A stretch of DNA of 15,882 bases from an uncultured Clostridia bacterium. Its GTDB lineage: Bacteria; Bacillota; Clostridia; Lachnospirales; Lachnospiraceae. Below are positions 7,524 to 14,531 of the stretch, one piece after another; the stretch's first letter is position 1, and every line of letters begins with the position of its first letter. Position numbers and translations under genes: made by a program. The stretch spans positions 1-15,882 of the forward strand of contig CAMONF010000038.1 in the NCBI GenBank assembly GCA_946620335.1, in the 5' to 3' direction. The notes beneath the pieces were generated by a model. That model did not search any database and had not been told where the DNA came from. It saw nothing but the letters and a program-made list of their open reading frames with translations.

Positions 7524-8810
7524 ATGGAAAACATGTATGAACGCCTGGGCATCGACCGGGACGTGCTCGCCTTCGGCGAGACCGTCTGCGGGGAGCTCAG
7601 GCAGCGTTTTGAGGAAATCGACCGGACGGCGGAGTACAACCAGCTCAAGGTCATCGGAGCCATGCAGGAATGCCACGTGAGCCAGGCCTGCCTGGGATCC
7701 ACCACGGGCTACGGCTACAACGACCTGGGCAGGGACAAGCTGGAGGAGGTCTACGCGGCCGTTTTCCACACGGAGGCGGCCCTGGTGCGCCCCCTCATCG
7801 CCTGCGGGACCCACGCGCTGGCCATCGCCCTTTTCGGCAACCTCCGCCCCGGGGATGAGATGATCTCCATAGCGGGCAAGCCCTACGACACGCTTGAGGA
7901 AGTCATCGGCATCCGGCCCGGGCGCGGCTCCCTGGCCGAGTACGGCGTGACCTACCGCCAGGTGGACCTCCTGCCGGACGGCTCCTTCGACATCCCGGGC
8001 ATCAAGGCGGCCATCGGGCCCAAGACAAGGCTCATCACCATCCAGCGGTCCAAGGGCTATGAGATGCGCCGGACCCTCTCTGTCGGACAGATCGCAGAGG
8101 CCATCGCCGCGGGCAAATCGGTCCGCAGCGACGTCATCTGCATGGTGGACAACTGCTACGGCGAGTTCGTGGAGACAATCGAGCCTTCTGATGTGGGCGC
8201 CGACATGGTGGTCGGATCCCTCATCAAGAACCCCGGCGGCGGTCTGGCCCCGGTGGGCGGCTATATCGCCGGCACCCGGGAGTGTGTCGAGAACGCTTCC
8301 TTCCGCATGACCTGCCCCGGCCTCGGCGCGGAGGTCGGTCCCTCCCTGGGCGTGAACCCCGCCTTCTACCAGGGCCTCTTCATGGCGCCGACCGTCACCG
8401 CTTCCGCTCTGAAGGGCGCGGTGTTCGCCGCCAACATCTACGAGAAGCTGGGCTTCGCCGTCCTGCCGGATGGGAAGGAGAGCCGGCACGACATCATCCA
8501 GGCTATCACCCTGGGCTCCCCGGAGGCGGTCGTCGCCTTCTGCAAGGGCATCCAGCGGGGAGCGCCTGTGGATTCATTTGTCGCCCCCGAACCGTCGCCC
8601 ATGCCGGGTTATGACGATCCGGTCATCATGGCAGCCGGCGCCTTCGTGGAAGGCTCCTCCATCGAGCTGTCCGCCGACGGCCCCATGCGCCCGCCTTACA
8701 ACGTATATTTCCAGGGCGGCCTGACCTGGCCGTCCGCAAAACTGGGGATTCTCATGTCGCTGCAGTCCATGAAAGCGGCGGGGCTCGTCCCTCTGCCGGC
8801 AGCCCGCTGA
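7524..8810 (+). CDS. methionine gamma-lyase / aluminium-resistance family PLP-dependent protein (YnbB-like)
   Basis: This is a fold-type I PLP enzyme of the Met_gamma_lyase family (B. subtilis YnbB-like, often annotated 'aluminium resistance protein'). The family resembles Cys/Met-metabolism lyases, but its physiological substrate is not firmly known, so I assign no reaction. At 428 aa it has the usual length. Recognisable segments are the HVSQACLGSTTGYGYNDLGR segment near residues 51-70, ACGTHALA, the PLP-binding aspartate in VDNCYGEF (D209), the probable Schiff-base lysine in GSLIKNPGGG (K235), GGYIAG, and the C-terminal MRPPYNVYFQGGLTWP segment. The ATG at 7524 has GGAAGGA at 7511-7517, 6 nt upstream, and is preferred over the ATG at 7533. 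The gene stands apart from both neighbours (gaps of 160 and 258 nt), so it may have its own promoter, although I could not pick a convincing one. Confidence 0.9.
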   Translation: MENMYERLGIDRDVLAFGETVCGELRQRFEEIDRTAEYNQLKVIGAMQECHVSQACLGSTTGYGYNDLGRDKLEEVYAAVFHTEAALVRPLIACGTHALAIALFGNLRPGDEMISIAGKPYDTLEEVIGIRPGRGSLAEYGVTYRQVDLLPDGSFDIPGIKAAIGPKTRLITIQRSKGYEMRRTLSVGQIAEAIAAGKSVRSDVICMVDNCYGEFVETIEPSDVGADMVVGSLIKNPGGGLAPVGGYIAGTRECVENASFRMTCPGLGAEVGPSLGVNPAFYQGLFMAPTVTASALKGAVFAANIYEKLGFAVLPDGKESRHDIIQAITLGSPEAVVAFCKGIQRGAPVDSFVAPEPSPMPGYDDPVIMAAGAFVEGSSIELSADGPMRPPYNVYFQGGLTWPSAKLGILMSLQSMKAAGLVPLPAAR

Positions 8811-8811
8811 G

Positions 8812-8875
8812 ACCTTATTCCGGTCAGACAGGAAATAAAAACCGGCAGCAGCCACAGGCGCTGACCGAATAAGGT
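8812..8875. repeat. large inverted repeat directly after the PLP-enzyme gene
   Basis: ACCTTATTCCGGTCAG (8812-8827) is complementary to CTGACCGAATAAGGT (8861-8875), giving 15 bp interrupted by one bulged C, with a 33-nt loop. It begins one base after the TGA at 8808-8810. No T-run follows (the tail is TCGATT), so a standard intrinsic terminator is doubtful. Alternatives are an RNA 3' stabiliser or a two-half-site operator, because a possible -10 element (8894) lies 18 bases past the right arm. Confidence 0.7.
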
Positions 8876-8890
8876 TCGATTGCCGGCCGC

Positions 8891-8899
8891 TGCTATAAC
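8891..8899 (+). promoter_or_regulatory. possible extended -10 promoter for the flavoprotein pair
   Basis: TGCTATAAC is a TGn plus TATAAC, five of six matches to TATAAT in an extended -10 setting, in a locally AT-richer patch. No good -35 is present: the expected position falls in the right arm of the inverted repeat (AAGGTT). If it is used, the transcript would begin near 8906 and have a leader of about 160 nt containing the tandem repeat. Only the -10 supports this. Confidence 0.3.
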
Positions 8900-8919
8900 G
8901 GATGTGCTGCGCGGGAAGA

Positions 8920-9003
8920 TTCCCGGAGATGGTCTGCCCGGACCGAGCTGGCAGCCGCCAAAGCTTCCCGGGAGATGGTCTGCCCGGACCGACCGCCGGC
9001 AGC
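8920..9003 (+). repeat. two-copy tandem direct repeat in the leader of the 9069 gene
   Basis: Copy 1 starts at 8920 (TTCCCGGAGATGG...) and copy 2 at 8965 (TTCCCGGGAGATGG...). They share GATGGTCTGCCCGGACCGA exactly and differ by one inserted G before it. Similarity goes on into GGCAGCC at the end of each (8950-8954 area and 8997-9003). Each copy can fold by GGTC pairing with GACC, and alternatively by CCGGG with CCCGG in copy 2. Copy 1 is preceded by a CGGGAA-GA-TTCCCG palindrome (8912-8925). TTTTT follows at 9019-9023. The function is unknown. The whole 258-nt gap (8811-9068) contains this, the inverted repeat, the possible -10 and the ribosome binding site. Confidence 0.75.
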
Positions 9004-9050
9004 CTCTACTAAAAGAAGTTTTTCATAACAAATGCCCCGCAGGAGAGCGG

Positions 9051-9057
9051 AAGGAGG
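9051..9057 (+). promoter_or_regulatory. Shine-Dalgarno that fixes the start of the 9069 gene
   Basis: AAGGAGG is an almost perfect anti-16S match 11 nt before the ATG at 9069. It argues against a longer reading of the same open frame, which continues upstream to at least 8880 without family-like sequence. Confidence 0.7.
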
Positions 9058-9068
9058 ACGTAAAAGCT

Positions 9069-10274
9069 ATGGACAAACAGGGAAAATCTGTGATCGTGGT
9101 CGGAGGCGGCGCTTCCGGCCTCATGGCTGCCATACAGGCTGCCCGCTGCGGCGCCCGCGTCACCGTTCTGGAGCGGGAGAACAAGCCCGGCCGCAAGCTT
9201 CTCAGGACAGGTAACGGCCGCTGCAACCTGACCACCACCGGGTCCACCGCCGGAGTCTACCACGGTGAGGAGAGATCGTTCGCTGCCAAGGTGCTGGAGA
9301 ACTGGACTGTGGCCGAGACATTGGCCTTTTTTGAGAGCATCGGAGTTCACACCACTTCCCGCGGCGGCTGGATCTACCCCTACTCCGACCAGGCGGAGTC
9401 GGTCCTTCAGGACCTTCTCATGACCGCTGAGGAGTGCGGCGTCCGCATCAAGACCCGGGAGGAAGTGCGCCGCGTCCGCAAGGTCATGGGCCGTTTTCAG
9501 GTGGAGACAGCTACCTGGACCTATGAGGCGGACGCAGTCATCCTCGCCTGCGGGACCCGGGCGGGCATAGCAGGTCAGGAAGATGCGGAAGAGCCGGCCG
9601 GCATCGCCGCGCGGATGGGTCATACCGTGATCCGGCAGCTCCCGGCCCTGGTGCCCCTCAATGTGGAGGATGCGGGCAGACTCGGCTGGGCCGGTGTCCG
9701 CGTGAACGGAAGCGTGCGTATCATTTCCGGGAGGGAGCTGATCGAGGAGGAGAGCGGCCAGCTGCAGCTGACAGAGTACGGCATCTCAGGCATTCCTGTC
9801 TTCATCGTGAGCTCCGAGGCCGTCCGTCTTCTGGACAGCCATGCCCCGGTCCACGCCGAACTGGACTTTTTCCCGGACGGCACTGAGCGGGAACTGGCTG
9901 AACTCCTTCATGAGCGGCACGCGAATCATCTGCTGCGCCCGTTAAAGAAACTTCTCGTGGGTCTCTTCCCGGAGAAGCTGATCCCGGCCCTTACGGCCGG
10001 GTCGCCGGATCTCATTTCCCTGGCGGAACGGGCCAAACATTTCCGCGTCCGCGTGACCGGCCACCAGGGGGCCAAAGCCGCCCAGGTCATGAGCGGCGGC
10101 GTGTCCACCGACGAGGTCGATCCCGCCACCTGCATGTCCCGCCTGGTGGAGAATTTGTATCTCACCGGCGAGATGCTGGACATTGACGGGGCCTGCGGCG
10201 GCTGGAACCTCCAGTTCGCCTGGTCCACAGGCGCCCTGGCCGGCAGGAGCGCCGGCAGAGGGGAGGACAAATGA
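9069..10274 (+). CDS. NAD(P)/FAD-dependent oxidoreductase, HI0933/BaiN-like flavoprotein
   Basis: This is a FAD-binding flavoprotein of the HI0933 family, which includes YhiN-type proteins and the bile-acid reductase BaiN; most members have no proven substrate. From the ATG at 9069 it is 401 aa, the normal family length. The dinucleotide-binding fold is IVVGGGASGLMAA (GGGASG at 12-17), with the ribose-binding Glu at E35. The family hallmark GRKLLRTGNGRCNL is at 41-54. The C-terminal hallmarks are MSGGVSTDEV, LTGEMLDIDGACGGWNLQFA and an STGALAG helix that closes the FAD site. No signal peptide or membrane segment is seen, so it should be cytoplasmic. Its TGA overlaps the next gene's ATG (ATGA at 10271-10274), indicating coupled translation. 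A bile-acid role would be speculation. General redox enzyme is the safe call. Confidence 0.9.
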   Translation: MDKQGKSVIVVGGGASGLMAAIQAARCGARVTVLERENKPGRKLLRTGNGRCNLTTTGSTAGVYHGEERSFAAKVLENWTVAETLAFFESIGVHTTSRGGWIYPYSDQAESVLQDLLMTAEECGVRIKTREEVRRVRKVMGRFQVETATWTYEADAVILACGTRAGIAGQEDAEEPAGIAARMGHTVIRQLPALVPLNVEDAGRLGWAGVRVNGSVRIISGRELIEEESGQLQLTEYGISGIPVFIVSSEAVRLLDSHAPVHAELDFFPDGTERELAELLHERHANHLLRPLKKLLVGLFPEKLIPALTAGSPDLISLAERAKHFRVRVTGHQGAKAAQVMSGGVSTDEVDPATCMSRLVENLYLTGEMLDIDGACGGWNLQFAWSTGALAGRSAGRGEDK

Positions 10275-11914
10275 TCCGAATCAGCGACATCAAACTTCCC
10301 GTGGGCCACAGCGAGTCCGCCCTCCTCAAAAAGGCGGCCGCCGAGCTGCGCATCCGGGAGGACAGGATCCGGGAAATAAAGACCGTGCGCCGTTCCCTGG
10401 ACGCCCGGAAAAAGCCCGACCTCTACTATATATATACCGTGGACGTGGCGGTATCCGGCCAGGTCCATGTCTCCGGCGGGAAGCGCCGGAACATCTCCGA
10501 GGCCCCCGATGAGCGCTATCACATGCCCGTCGGCGGGAGAGAGGTGCTCAACGAGCGGCCCGTGGTCGTCGGCTGCGGCCCGGCCGGCCTCTTCGCCGGT
10601 TACCTCCTGGCCATGGCCGGCTTCCGCCCCCTGATCATCGACCGCGGGGATCCTGCGGAAATCCGTACCAAAAAGGTAGAGGACTTCTGGCAGGGCGGGG
10701 GACTGGACAAAGAGAGCAACGTCCAGTTCGGCGAGGGCGGCGCCGGGACCTTCTCCGACGGCAAGCTGAACACTTCCGTCAAGGACCCCCTCTACAGGGC
10801 GGGATTTATCAAAAAGACTTTTGTGAAGCACGGCGCTTCTTCGGATATTCTGACGGACCAGAAGCCCCATGTGGGGACGGATGTGCTGGTGCCGGTCCTC
10901 ATTTCCATGCGGAAGAGCATAGAGGAGATGGGCGGTGAGTACCGGTTCCGGACCAGGTTCGATGGCTACCGGACGGAGGGCGGCCGGCTGACAGGCATCT
11001 ATGTGAACGGCGGGGAGCTGATTCCGGCCGGCGCCTGCGTGCTGGCTCCGGGCCATTCGGCCAGGGACACCTTCTTTATGCTGGCGGACCACGCCCTGCC
11101 CATGGAGGCCAAACCCTTCGCCTGCGGGGTCCGGATTGAGCACCCCCAGGCCATGATCGATCTCTCTCAGTACGGCCGGGCCAGGGAGGACCTGCCGCCG
11201 GCGGCCTACAAGCTGACCCATCAGGCAGCGGACGGGCGCGGCGTCTACTCCTTCTGCATGTGCCCCGGCGGCTATGTGGTGAACGCATCCTCCGAGGAGA
11301 GCCGTCTGGCGGTCAACGGCATGAGCTATTCCGGCCGTGGTTCGGCAAATGCAAACAGCGCCCTGCTGGTATCCGTGAATCCGGCGGACTACACGCCTGC
11401 CGACTGGCGGGGACCGGCTGCCCTGGCGGGCATCCCCTTCCAGCGGGAGCTGGAGGCGCTGGCTTATCGCGCAGGGCAGGGGAGGATTCCCCAGCAGCTC
11501 TTCGCGGACTTCCGGAGCGGAACTGCCAGCAGCGGCCCCGGCGCCTTCGCCTCCGTGAACAAGGGCGGCGGCGCCTTCGGACGGGTGGATAACATCCTGC
11601 CGGACTTCATGACGCGGGACATCGTGGAAGGCGTCCAGGCCTTCGGGCGTAGAATTGAAGGGTTCGACCGGGCGGATGCCATCATTTCCGGGACGGAGAG
11701 CCGGTCATCGTCGCCGGTGAGGATCCTCCGGGACAAGGAATACGTGTCGGCTGTGGACGGACTCTACCCCTGCGGGGAGGGCGCGGGCTACGCGGGCGGC
11801 ATTATTTCGGCCGCCATGGACGGCATGCGGTGCGCCGAGGCCATTTCTAAAAGATTTCAAAAACTTGCCCCGGTCATGTACACCGATGCAAATTTATGTT
11901 ATGATGCAATCTGA
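10271..11914 (+). CDS. FAD-dependent oxidoreductase, COG2509-like flavoprotein
   Basis: This is a predicted FAD-dependent dehydrogenase of a widespread but uncharacterised family. About 95 N-terminal residues (MIRISDIKLPVGHSES, then an RRSLDARKKPDLYYIYTVD segment, an alpha/beta module typical of the family) precede the Rossmann motif VVGCGPAGLFAG (G101-G106). Next come the IIDRGD segment, NVQFGEGGAGTFSDGKLNT and FACGVRIEHPQAMID, and the FAD-closing C-terminal GEGAGYAGGIISAAMDG. At 547 aa it has about family length. The ATG at 10271 overlaps the upstream stop, with GGGAGG at 10261-10266, 4 nt before it. No substrate can be assigned. The last ~25 codons are AT-richer than the rest and seem to hold a promoter for radC. 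Confidence 0.88.
   Translation: MIRISDIKLPVGHSESALLKKAAAELRIREDRIREIKTVRRSLDARKKPDLYYIYTVDVAVSGQVHVSGGKRRNISEAPDERYHMPVGGREVLNERPVVVGCGPAGLFAGYLLAMAGFRPLIIDRGDPAEIRTKKVEDFWQGGGLDKESNVQFGEGGAGTFSDGKLNTSVKDPLYRAGFIKKTFVKHGASSDILTDQKPHVGTDVLVPVLISMRKSIEEMGGEYRFRTRFDGYRTEGGRLTGIYVNGGELIPAGACVLAPGHSARDTFFMLADHALPMEAKPFACGVRIEHPQAMIDLSQYGRAREDLPPAAYKLTHQAADGRGVYSFCMCPGGYVVNASSEESRLAVNGMSYSGRGSANANSALLVSVNPADYTPADWRGPAALAGIPFQRELEALAYRAGQGRIPQQLFADFRSGTASSGPGAFASVNKGGGAFGRVDNILPDFMTRDIVEGVQAFGRRIEGFDRADAIISGTESRSSSPVRILRDKEYVSAVDGLYPCGEGAGYAGGIISAAMDGMRCAEAISKRFQKLAPVMYTDANLCYDAI
11877..11905 (+). promoter_or_regulatory. candidate promoter for radC and the mre/pbp2 cluster
   Basis: TGTACA (11877-11882; four of six to TTGACA), a 17-nt spacer, and TATGAT (11900-11905; five of six to TATAAT) preceded by TGT, making an extended -10. 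The element lies inside the 3' end of the upstream flavoprotein gene, in a patch clearly richer in A/T than its surroundings (about 11847-11911). The predicted start is near 11912, about 29 nt before the radC ATG. A GGATC/GATCC hairpin (11919-11934) would fall in this leader. Confidence 0.5.
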
Positions 11915-11940
11915 CGCAGGATCCGGCCCGATCCGCGCGC

Positions 11941-12654
11941 ATGCAAATGAAAAACATACTGCTGAGGGACAAGGCGGACCTGGAGAGGCCCTATGAAAAG
12001 TGCCTGATCTACGGACCTGGGGCGCTGACGGACGCGCAGCTTTTGGCTGTGCTCCTGAGGTCAGGGACCCAGGGAAGGCCTGTCTTGGAAGTGGCGGAAG
12101 CGGTCATGAGGAGGGCGCCGGGCAACAACGGCCTCCTCGGGCTTTGCTCCCTCTCCATACCGGAGCTCATGGAGATTCCGGGAATCGGGGAGGTCCGGGC
12201 CATTCAGCTGACCTGTGTTGCCGAGCTTTCAAGGCGGATCGCCGCCACAAGGAGGCGGGAGAGGATATCCCTCGACTCGCCTTCGTCCATCGCGGATTAT
12301 TTTATGGAGACACTGCGGCACGAGGAGCGGGAGTCTCTTTATTGTGTCATGCTGGACACCAGGTCCCGTCTTCTGGGGCAGGAGCAGATCTCCCTGGGGA
12401 CCGGCGACCAGGCTGTTTTCTCCGTCAGGGACATATTCCTGGCGGCTCTGCGCCACCGGGCCACGTCCCTCGTGATGGTCCACAACCATCCGAGCGGAGA
12501 CCCCAATCCTTCGTCGGCGGACCTGGAGGCGACGGCAAGGGTCGGAGAGGGCGGAAGGCTTTTGGGCATCCGGCTCCTCGACCACATCATTATTGGAAAC
12601 AACAGCTATTTCAGCTTCGCGGAAGCTGATTTGATCCTTCAGCCGGAGGAATAA
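11941..12654 (+). CDS. radC: RadC family JAB/MPN domain protein
   Basis: RadC-family proteins have a helix-hairpin-helix-like N-terminus and a JAMM/MPN+ metal-binding domain. The old 'DNA repair' label is not well supported and the biochemical role is unsettled. At 237 aa it has normal length. The N-terminus shows RPYEKCLIYGPGALTDAQLLAVLL, the HhH turn IPGIG is at 79-83, and the metal-binding HNHPSGDPNPSSAD is at 181-194 (H181, H183, D194), followed by LLDHIIIG. The ATG at 11941 gives the family-typical start, but no Shine-Dalgarno lies within 4-14 nt: the upstream bases are CCGATCCGCGCGC, and the nearest AGGA is about 20 nt away. A second ATG at 11947 is no better. The TAA directly abuts the ATG of the MreB-like gene. 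Next to mreBCD is a common place for radC in Firmicutes. Confidence 0.93.
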   Translation: MQMKNILLRDKADLERPYEKCLIYGPGALTDAQLLAVLLRSGTQGRPVLEVAEAVMRRAPGNNGLLGLCSLSIPELMEIPGIGEVRAIQLTCVAELSRRIAATRRRERISLDSPSSIADYFMETLRHEERESLYCVMLDTRSRLLGQEQISLGTGDQAVFSVRDIFLAALRHRATSLVMVHNHPSGDPNPSSADLEATARVGEGGRLLGIRLLDHIIIGNNSYFSFAEADLILQPEE

Positions 12655-13668
12655 ATGATCATTCACAATGCCTACGGAGTCGATCTCGGGACCAGCTCCG
12701 TGAAGATATACAGCCAGAACACGGGCAAGACGCTGATCGAGAAGAACATGATCGCCGTCAAGAACACCCGGGAGGTCCTGGCGGTGGGCAACGACGCCTT
12801 TGAAATGTATGAGAAGGCTCCGGACAACATCTCCGTGGACATGCCGGTCAAGAGCGGGCGGATCGCGGACGTGGCCGAGGTCGAATTCGTACTCCACACC
12901 CTGCTTCGGCGGGTAGACAGACACCTGGGATATGCGCCGGCGATCTATTTCTCGGCGCCTGTTGTCATGTCCGAAATCGAGCGGCGGGCCTACTATGCCA
13001 TCTCCCATGCGGGCAATCTGCGCAATCCCAGGGTCTACCTGGTGGACAGGCCCATCTGTGACGCCATCGCCATCGGTGTCCCCATCAGCCGCACCAAAGG
13101 TACCATGATCGTGGGGCTCGGCGGCCAGAACTCCGAGATCTCGGTCATCGCCAACGAGCAGGTCATCATCAGCAAGGATATCCCCATCGGGGGCCAGCAG
13201 ATCAACGAAGCCATCATGAACGATGTCCGGCGGCTGGAGAACCTTCTGATCGGGCGGAGAACTGCCCGCCGGTTAAAAGCTGTCCTCGCGACGCTGGAGC
13301 CGGAGCGGAGGGATGCCCGCAAGGTCTACGGCATGAATACCCTGACCGGCAGGCCGCGGGAGGCTGTCATTTCCCAGGCCCTGGTCTCGGAGGCGGTGGA
13401 AGGCCGGATCCGGGCCCTGGCCCTGGAAATAAGGACATTCCTCGACAGGACGCCGCCGCAGATCCGCAAGGCTGTCATCGGAGAGGGCATCTACCTGACA
13501 GGCGGCACGGCCAGGATCCCCGGCCTTAAGCGGTATCTGGAGGACATCGTCGGCTGCGAGGTCAGGATTTCTCCCTACTATGAGATGTGCACCGTCAACG
13601 GGCTCAAGGAGCTGATCGGAGACAGGACCCTCCACAAGTGGGCCTATACGATAAGGAACAAGAAATGA
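12655..13668 (+). CDS. MreB-like actin-family rod-shape protein with degenerate ATPase motifs
   Basis: This is a member of the MreB actin superfamily (337 aa, usual length). MreB filaments position the elongasome (MreC, MreD, PBP2, RodA). Phosphate-1 is kept (YGVDLGTSSVKIY, D10), and so is the adenosine motif GIYLTGGTARIPGL, as are NLLIGRRTA and the EIERRA segment. Two key motifs are not. The usual IEEPxAAAIG is VDRPICDAIAIG, with D131-R132 in place of the acidic pair. The usual phosphate-2 (D/A)IGGGTTE is GLGGQNSE, with G154 in place of Asp. ATP hydrolysis may thus be weak or lost. The start follows GGAGGA (12645-12650) and touches the radC stop. The stop overlaps the mreC start (ATGA). I leave the symbol empty because it may be a divergent paralogue rather than canonical MreB. 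Confidence 0.88.
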   Translation: MIIHNAYGVDLGTSSVKIYSQNTGKTLIEKNMIAVKNTREVLAVGNDAFEMYEKAPDNISVDMPVKSGRIADVAEVEFVLHTLLRRVDRHLGYAPAIYFSAPVVMSEIERRAYYAISHAGNLRNPRVYLVDRPICDAIAIGVPISRTKGTMIVGLGGQNSEISVIANEQVIISKDIPIGGQQINEAIMNDVRRLENLLIGRRTARRLKAVLATLEPERRDARKVYGMNTLTGRPREAVISQALVSEAVEGRIRALALEIRTFLDRTPPQIRKAVIGEGIYLTGGTARIPGLKRYLEDIVGCEVRISPYYEMCTVNGLKELIGDRTLHKWAYTIRNKK

Positions 13669-14531
13669 AGAAAAAGCTGAGACTGAACATAAACCTGAAA
13701 AGCCGTCATGTTCTGATCATATTGCTTATCCTCTGCGGCGGCCTGGCTGTCACCACCCTGACCACCGGCATTGTGAAGGACCCGGTCCGGGGAGCCTTCG
13801 TGGACATGGTCGTTCCCTTTCAGAACGGCGTGAACAAGATCGGGACCAGGCTCTCCAAGGTCTTTTCCGGCTTCCAGGACGTCCAGAAGCTGTCGGAGGA
13901 AAATGAAGCCCTTCAGGCCAGGGTCGACGAGCTGATCATGGAGAACAACGCGCTTCTGCAATCGCAGACGGAGCTGGAAAGGCTGACAGAGCTCTACGAC
14001 CTCGACAGGCAGTACACGGAATACAACAAGGTGGCCGCGCAGGTCATCGCCAAGGATTCCGGGAACTGGTACAACACCTTCGTCATCAACAAGGGCAAGA
14101 ACGACGGCCTGGCCGTGGACATGAACGTGATCGCGGGCGGCGGCCTGGTCGGAATCATTACCGAGACAGGCGATAACTGGTCCGAGGTCCGGGCCATCAT
14201 CGACGATTCCAGCAATGTCTCTGCCATGGTGGCTTCCACATCCGACACCTGTATCGTGAGCGGTGACCTTGCCCTGTTTGGAAGCGGAAAGATCGAGTTC
14301 TCAGAGCTCAGGGACCGCGACAACATCGTCATGGAGGGAACACGGATCGTCACCTCCAACATTTCCACCAAGTACCTGACAGGCCTTCTCATCGGCTACG
14401 TGGGAAGCGTATCCATGGATGCCAACAACCTGACCAAGTCCGGCACCATCATACCGGCCGCCGATTTCAAGAACATCCGCGAGGTACTTGTCATCACCGA
14501 TTTGAAACAGACAAAGGAGAATTCCGATTGA
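13665..14531 (+). CDS. mreC: rod shape-determining protein MreC
   Basis: MreC is a bitopic membrane protein that links cytoplasmic MreB to PBP2 and activates it. From the ATG at 13665 it is 288 aa. It has a basic N-terminus (MKKKLRLNINLKSRH), one membrane helix at about residues 16-36, a coiled coil at about 70-110 (LSEENEALQARVDELIMENNAL within two heptad-rich stretches), then the two-barrel MreC domain with VIAKDSGNWYNTFVINKG, DGLAVDMNVIAGGGLVG and LLIGYVGSV. The frame is open upstream to 13587, but that part overlaps the MreB-like gene and has no MreC character. AAGGAA at 13653-13658 and the ATGA overlap with the previous stop support 13665. Confidence 0.95.
   Translation: MKKKLRLNINLKSRHVLIILLILCGGLAVTTLTTGIVKDPVRGAFVDMVVPFQNGVNKIGTRLSKVFSGFQDVQKLSEENEALQARVDELIMENNALLQSQTELERLTELYDLDRQYTEYNKVAAQVIAKDSGNWYNTFVINKGKNDGLAVDMNVIAGGGLVGIITETGDNWSEVRAIIDDSSNVSAMVASTSDTCIVSGDLALFGSGKIEFSELRDRDNIVMEGTRIVTSNISTKYLTGLLIGYVGSVSMDANNLTKSGTIIPAADFKNIREVLVITDLKQTKENSD
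14513..14520 (+). promoter_or_regulatory. Shine-Dalgarno that supports a TTG start for mreD
   Basis: AAAGGAGA lies 7 nt before the TTG at 14528-14530, the ideal spacing. It would be too distant for the first in-frame ATG at 14546, so it favours the TTG start. Confidence 0.7.

Noticed and set aside
7464..8489. A 341-codon antisense open frame over the PLP-enzyme gene
   Set aside because: It has no family features, while the + strand frame carries clear PLP-enzyme motifs and a good ribosome binding site.
8920..9003. CRISPR-like array
   Set aside because: There are only two copies, with an indel, short and partly similar spacing, and no cas genes anywhere in the window.
8880..9068. N-terminal extension of the HI0933-like protein (63 extra codons in open frame)
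   Set aside because: The extra residues come from the tandem repeat and look unlike the family, whose members begin just before the GGGASG motif. AAGGAGG at 9051-9057 points to the ATG at 9069.
13587..13664. Longer mreC start at 13587
   Set aside because: It would overlap the MreB-like gene by 82 nt and add residues without MreC character. The ATG at 13665 has a ribosome binding site and the usual short basic tail before the membrane helix.
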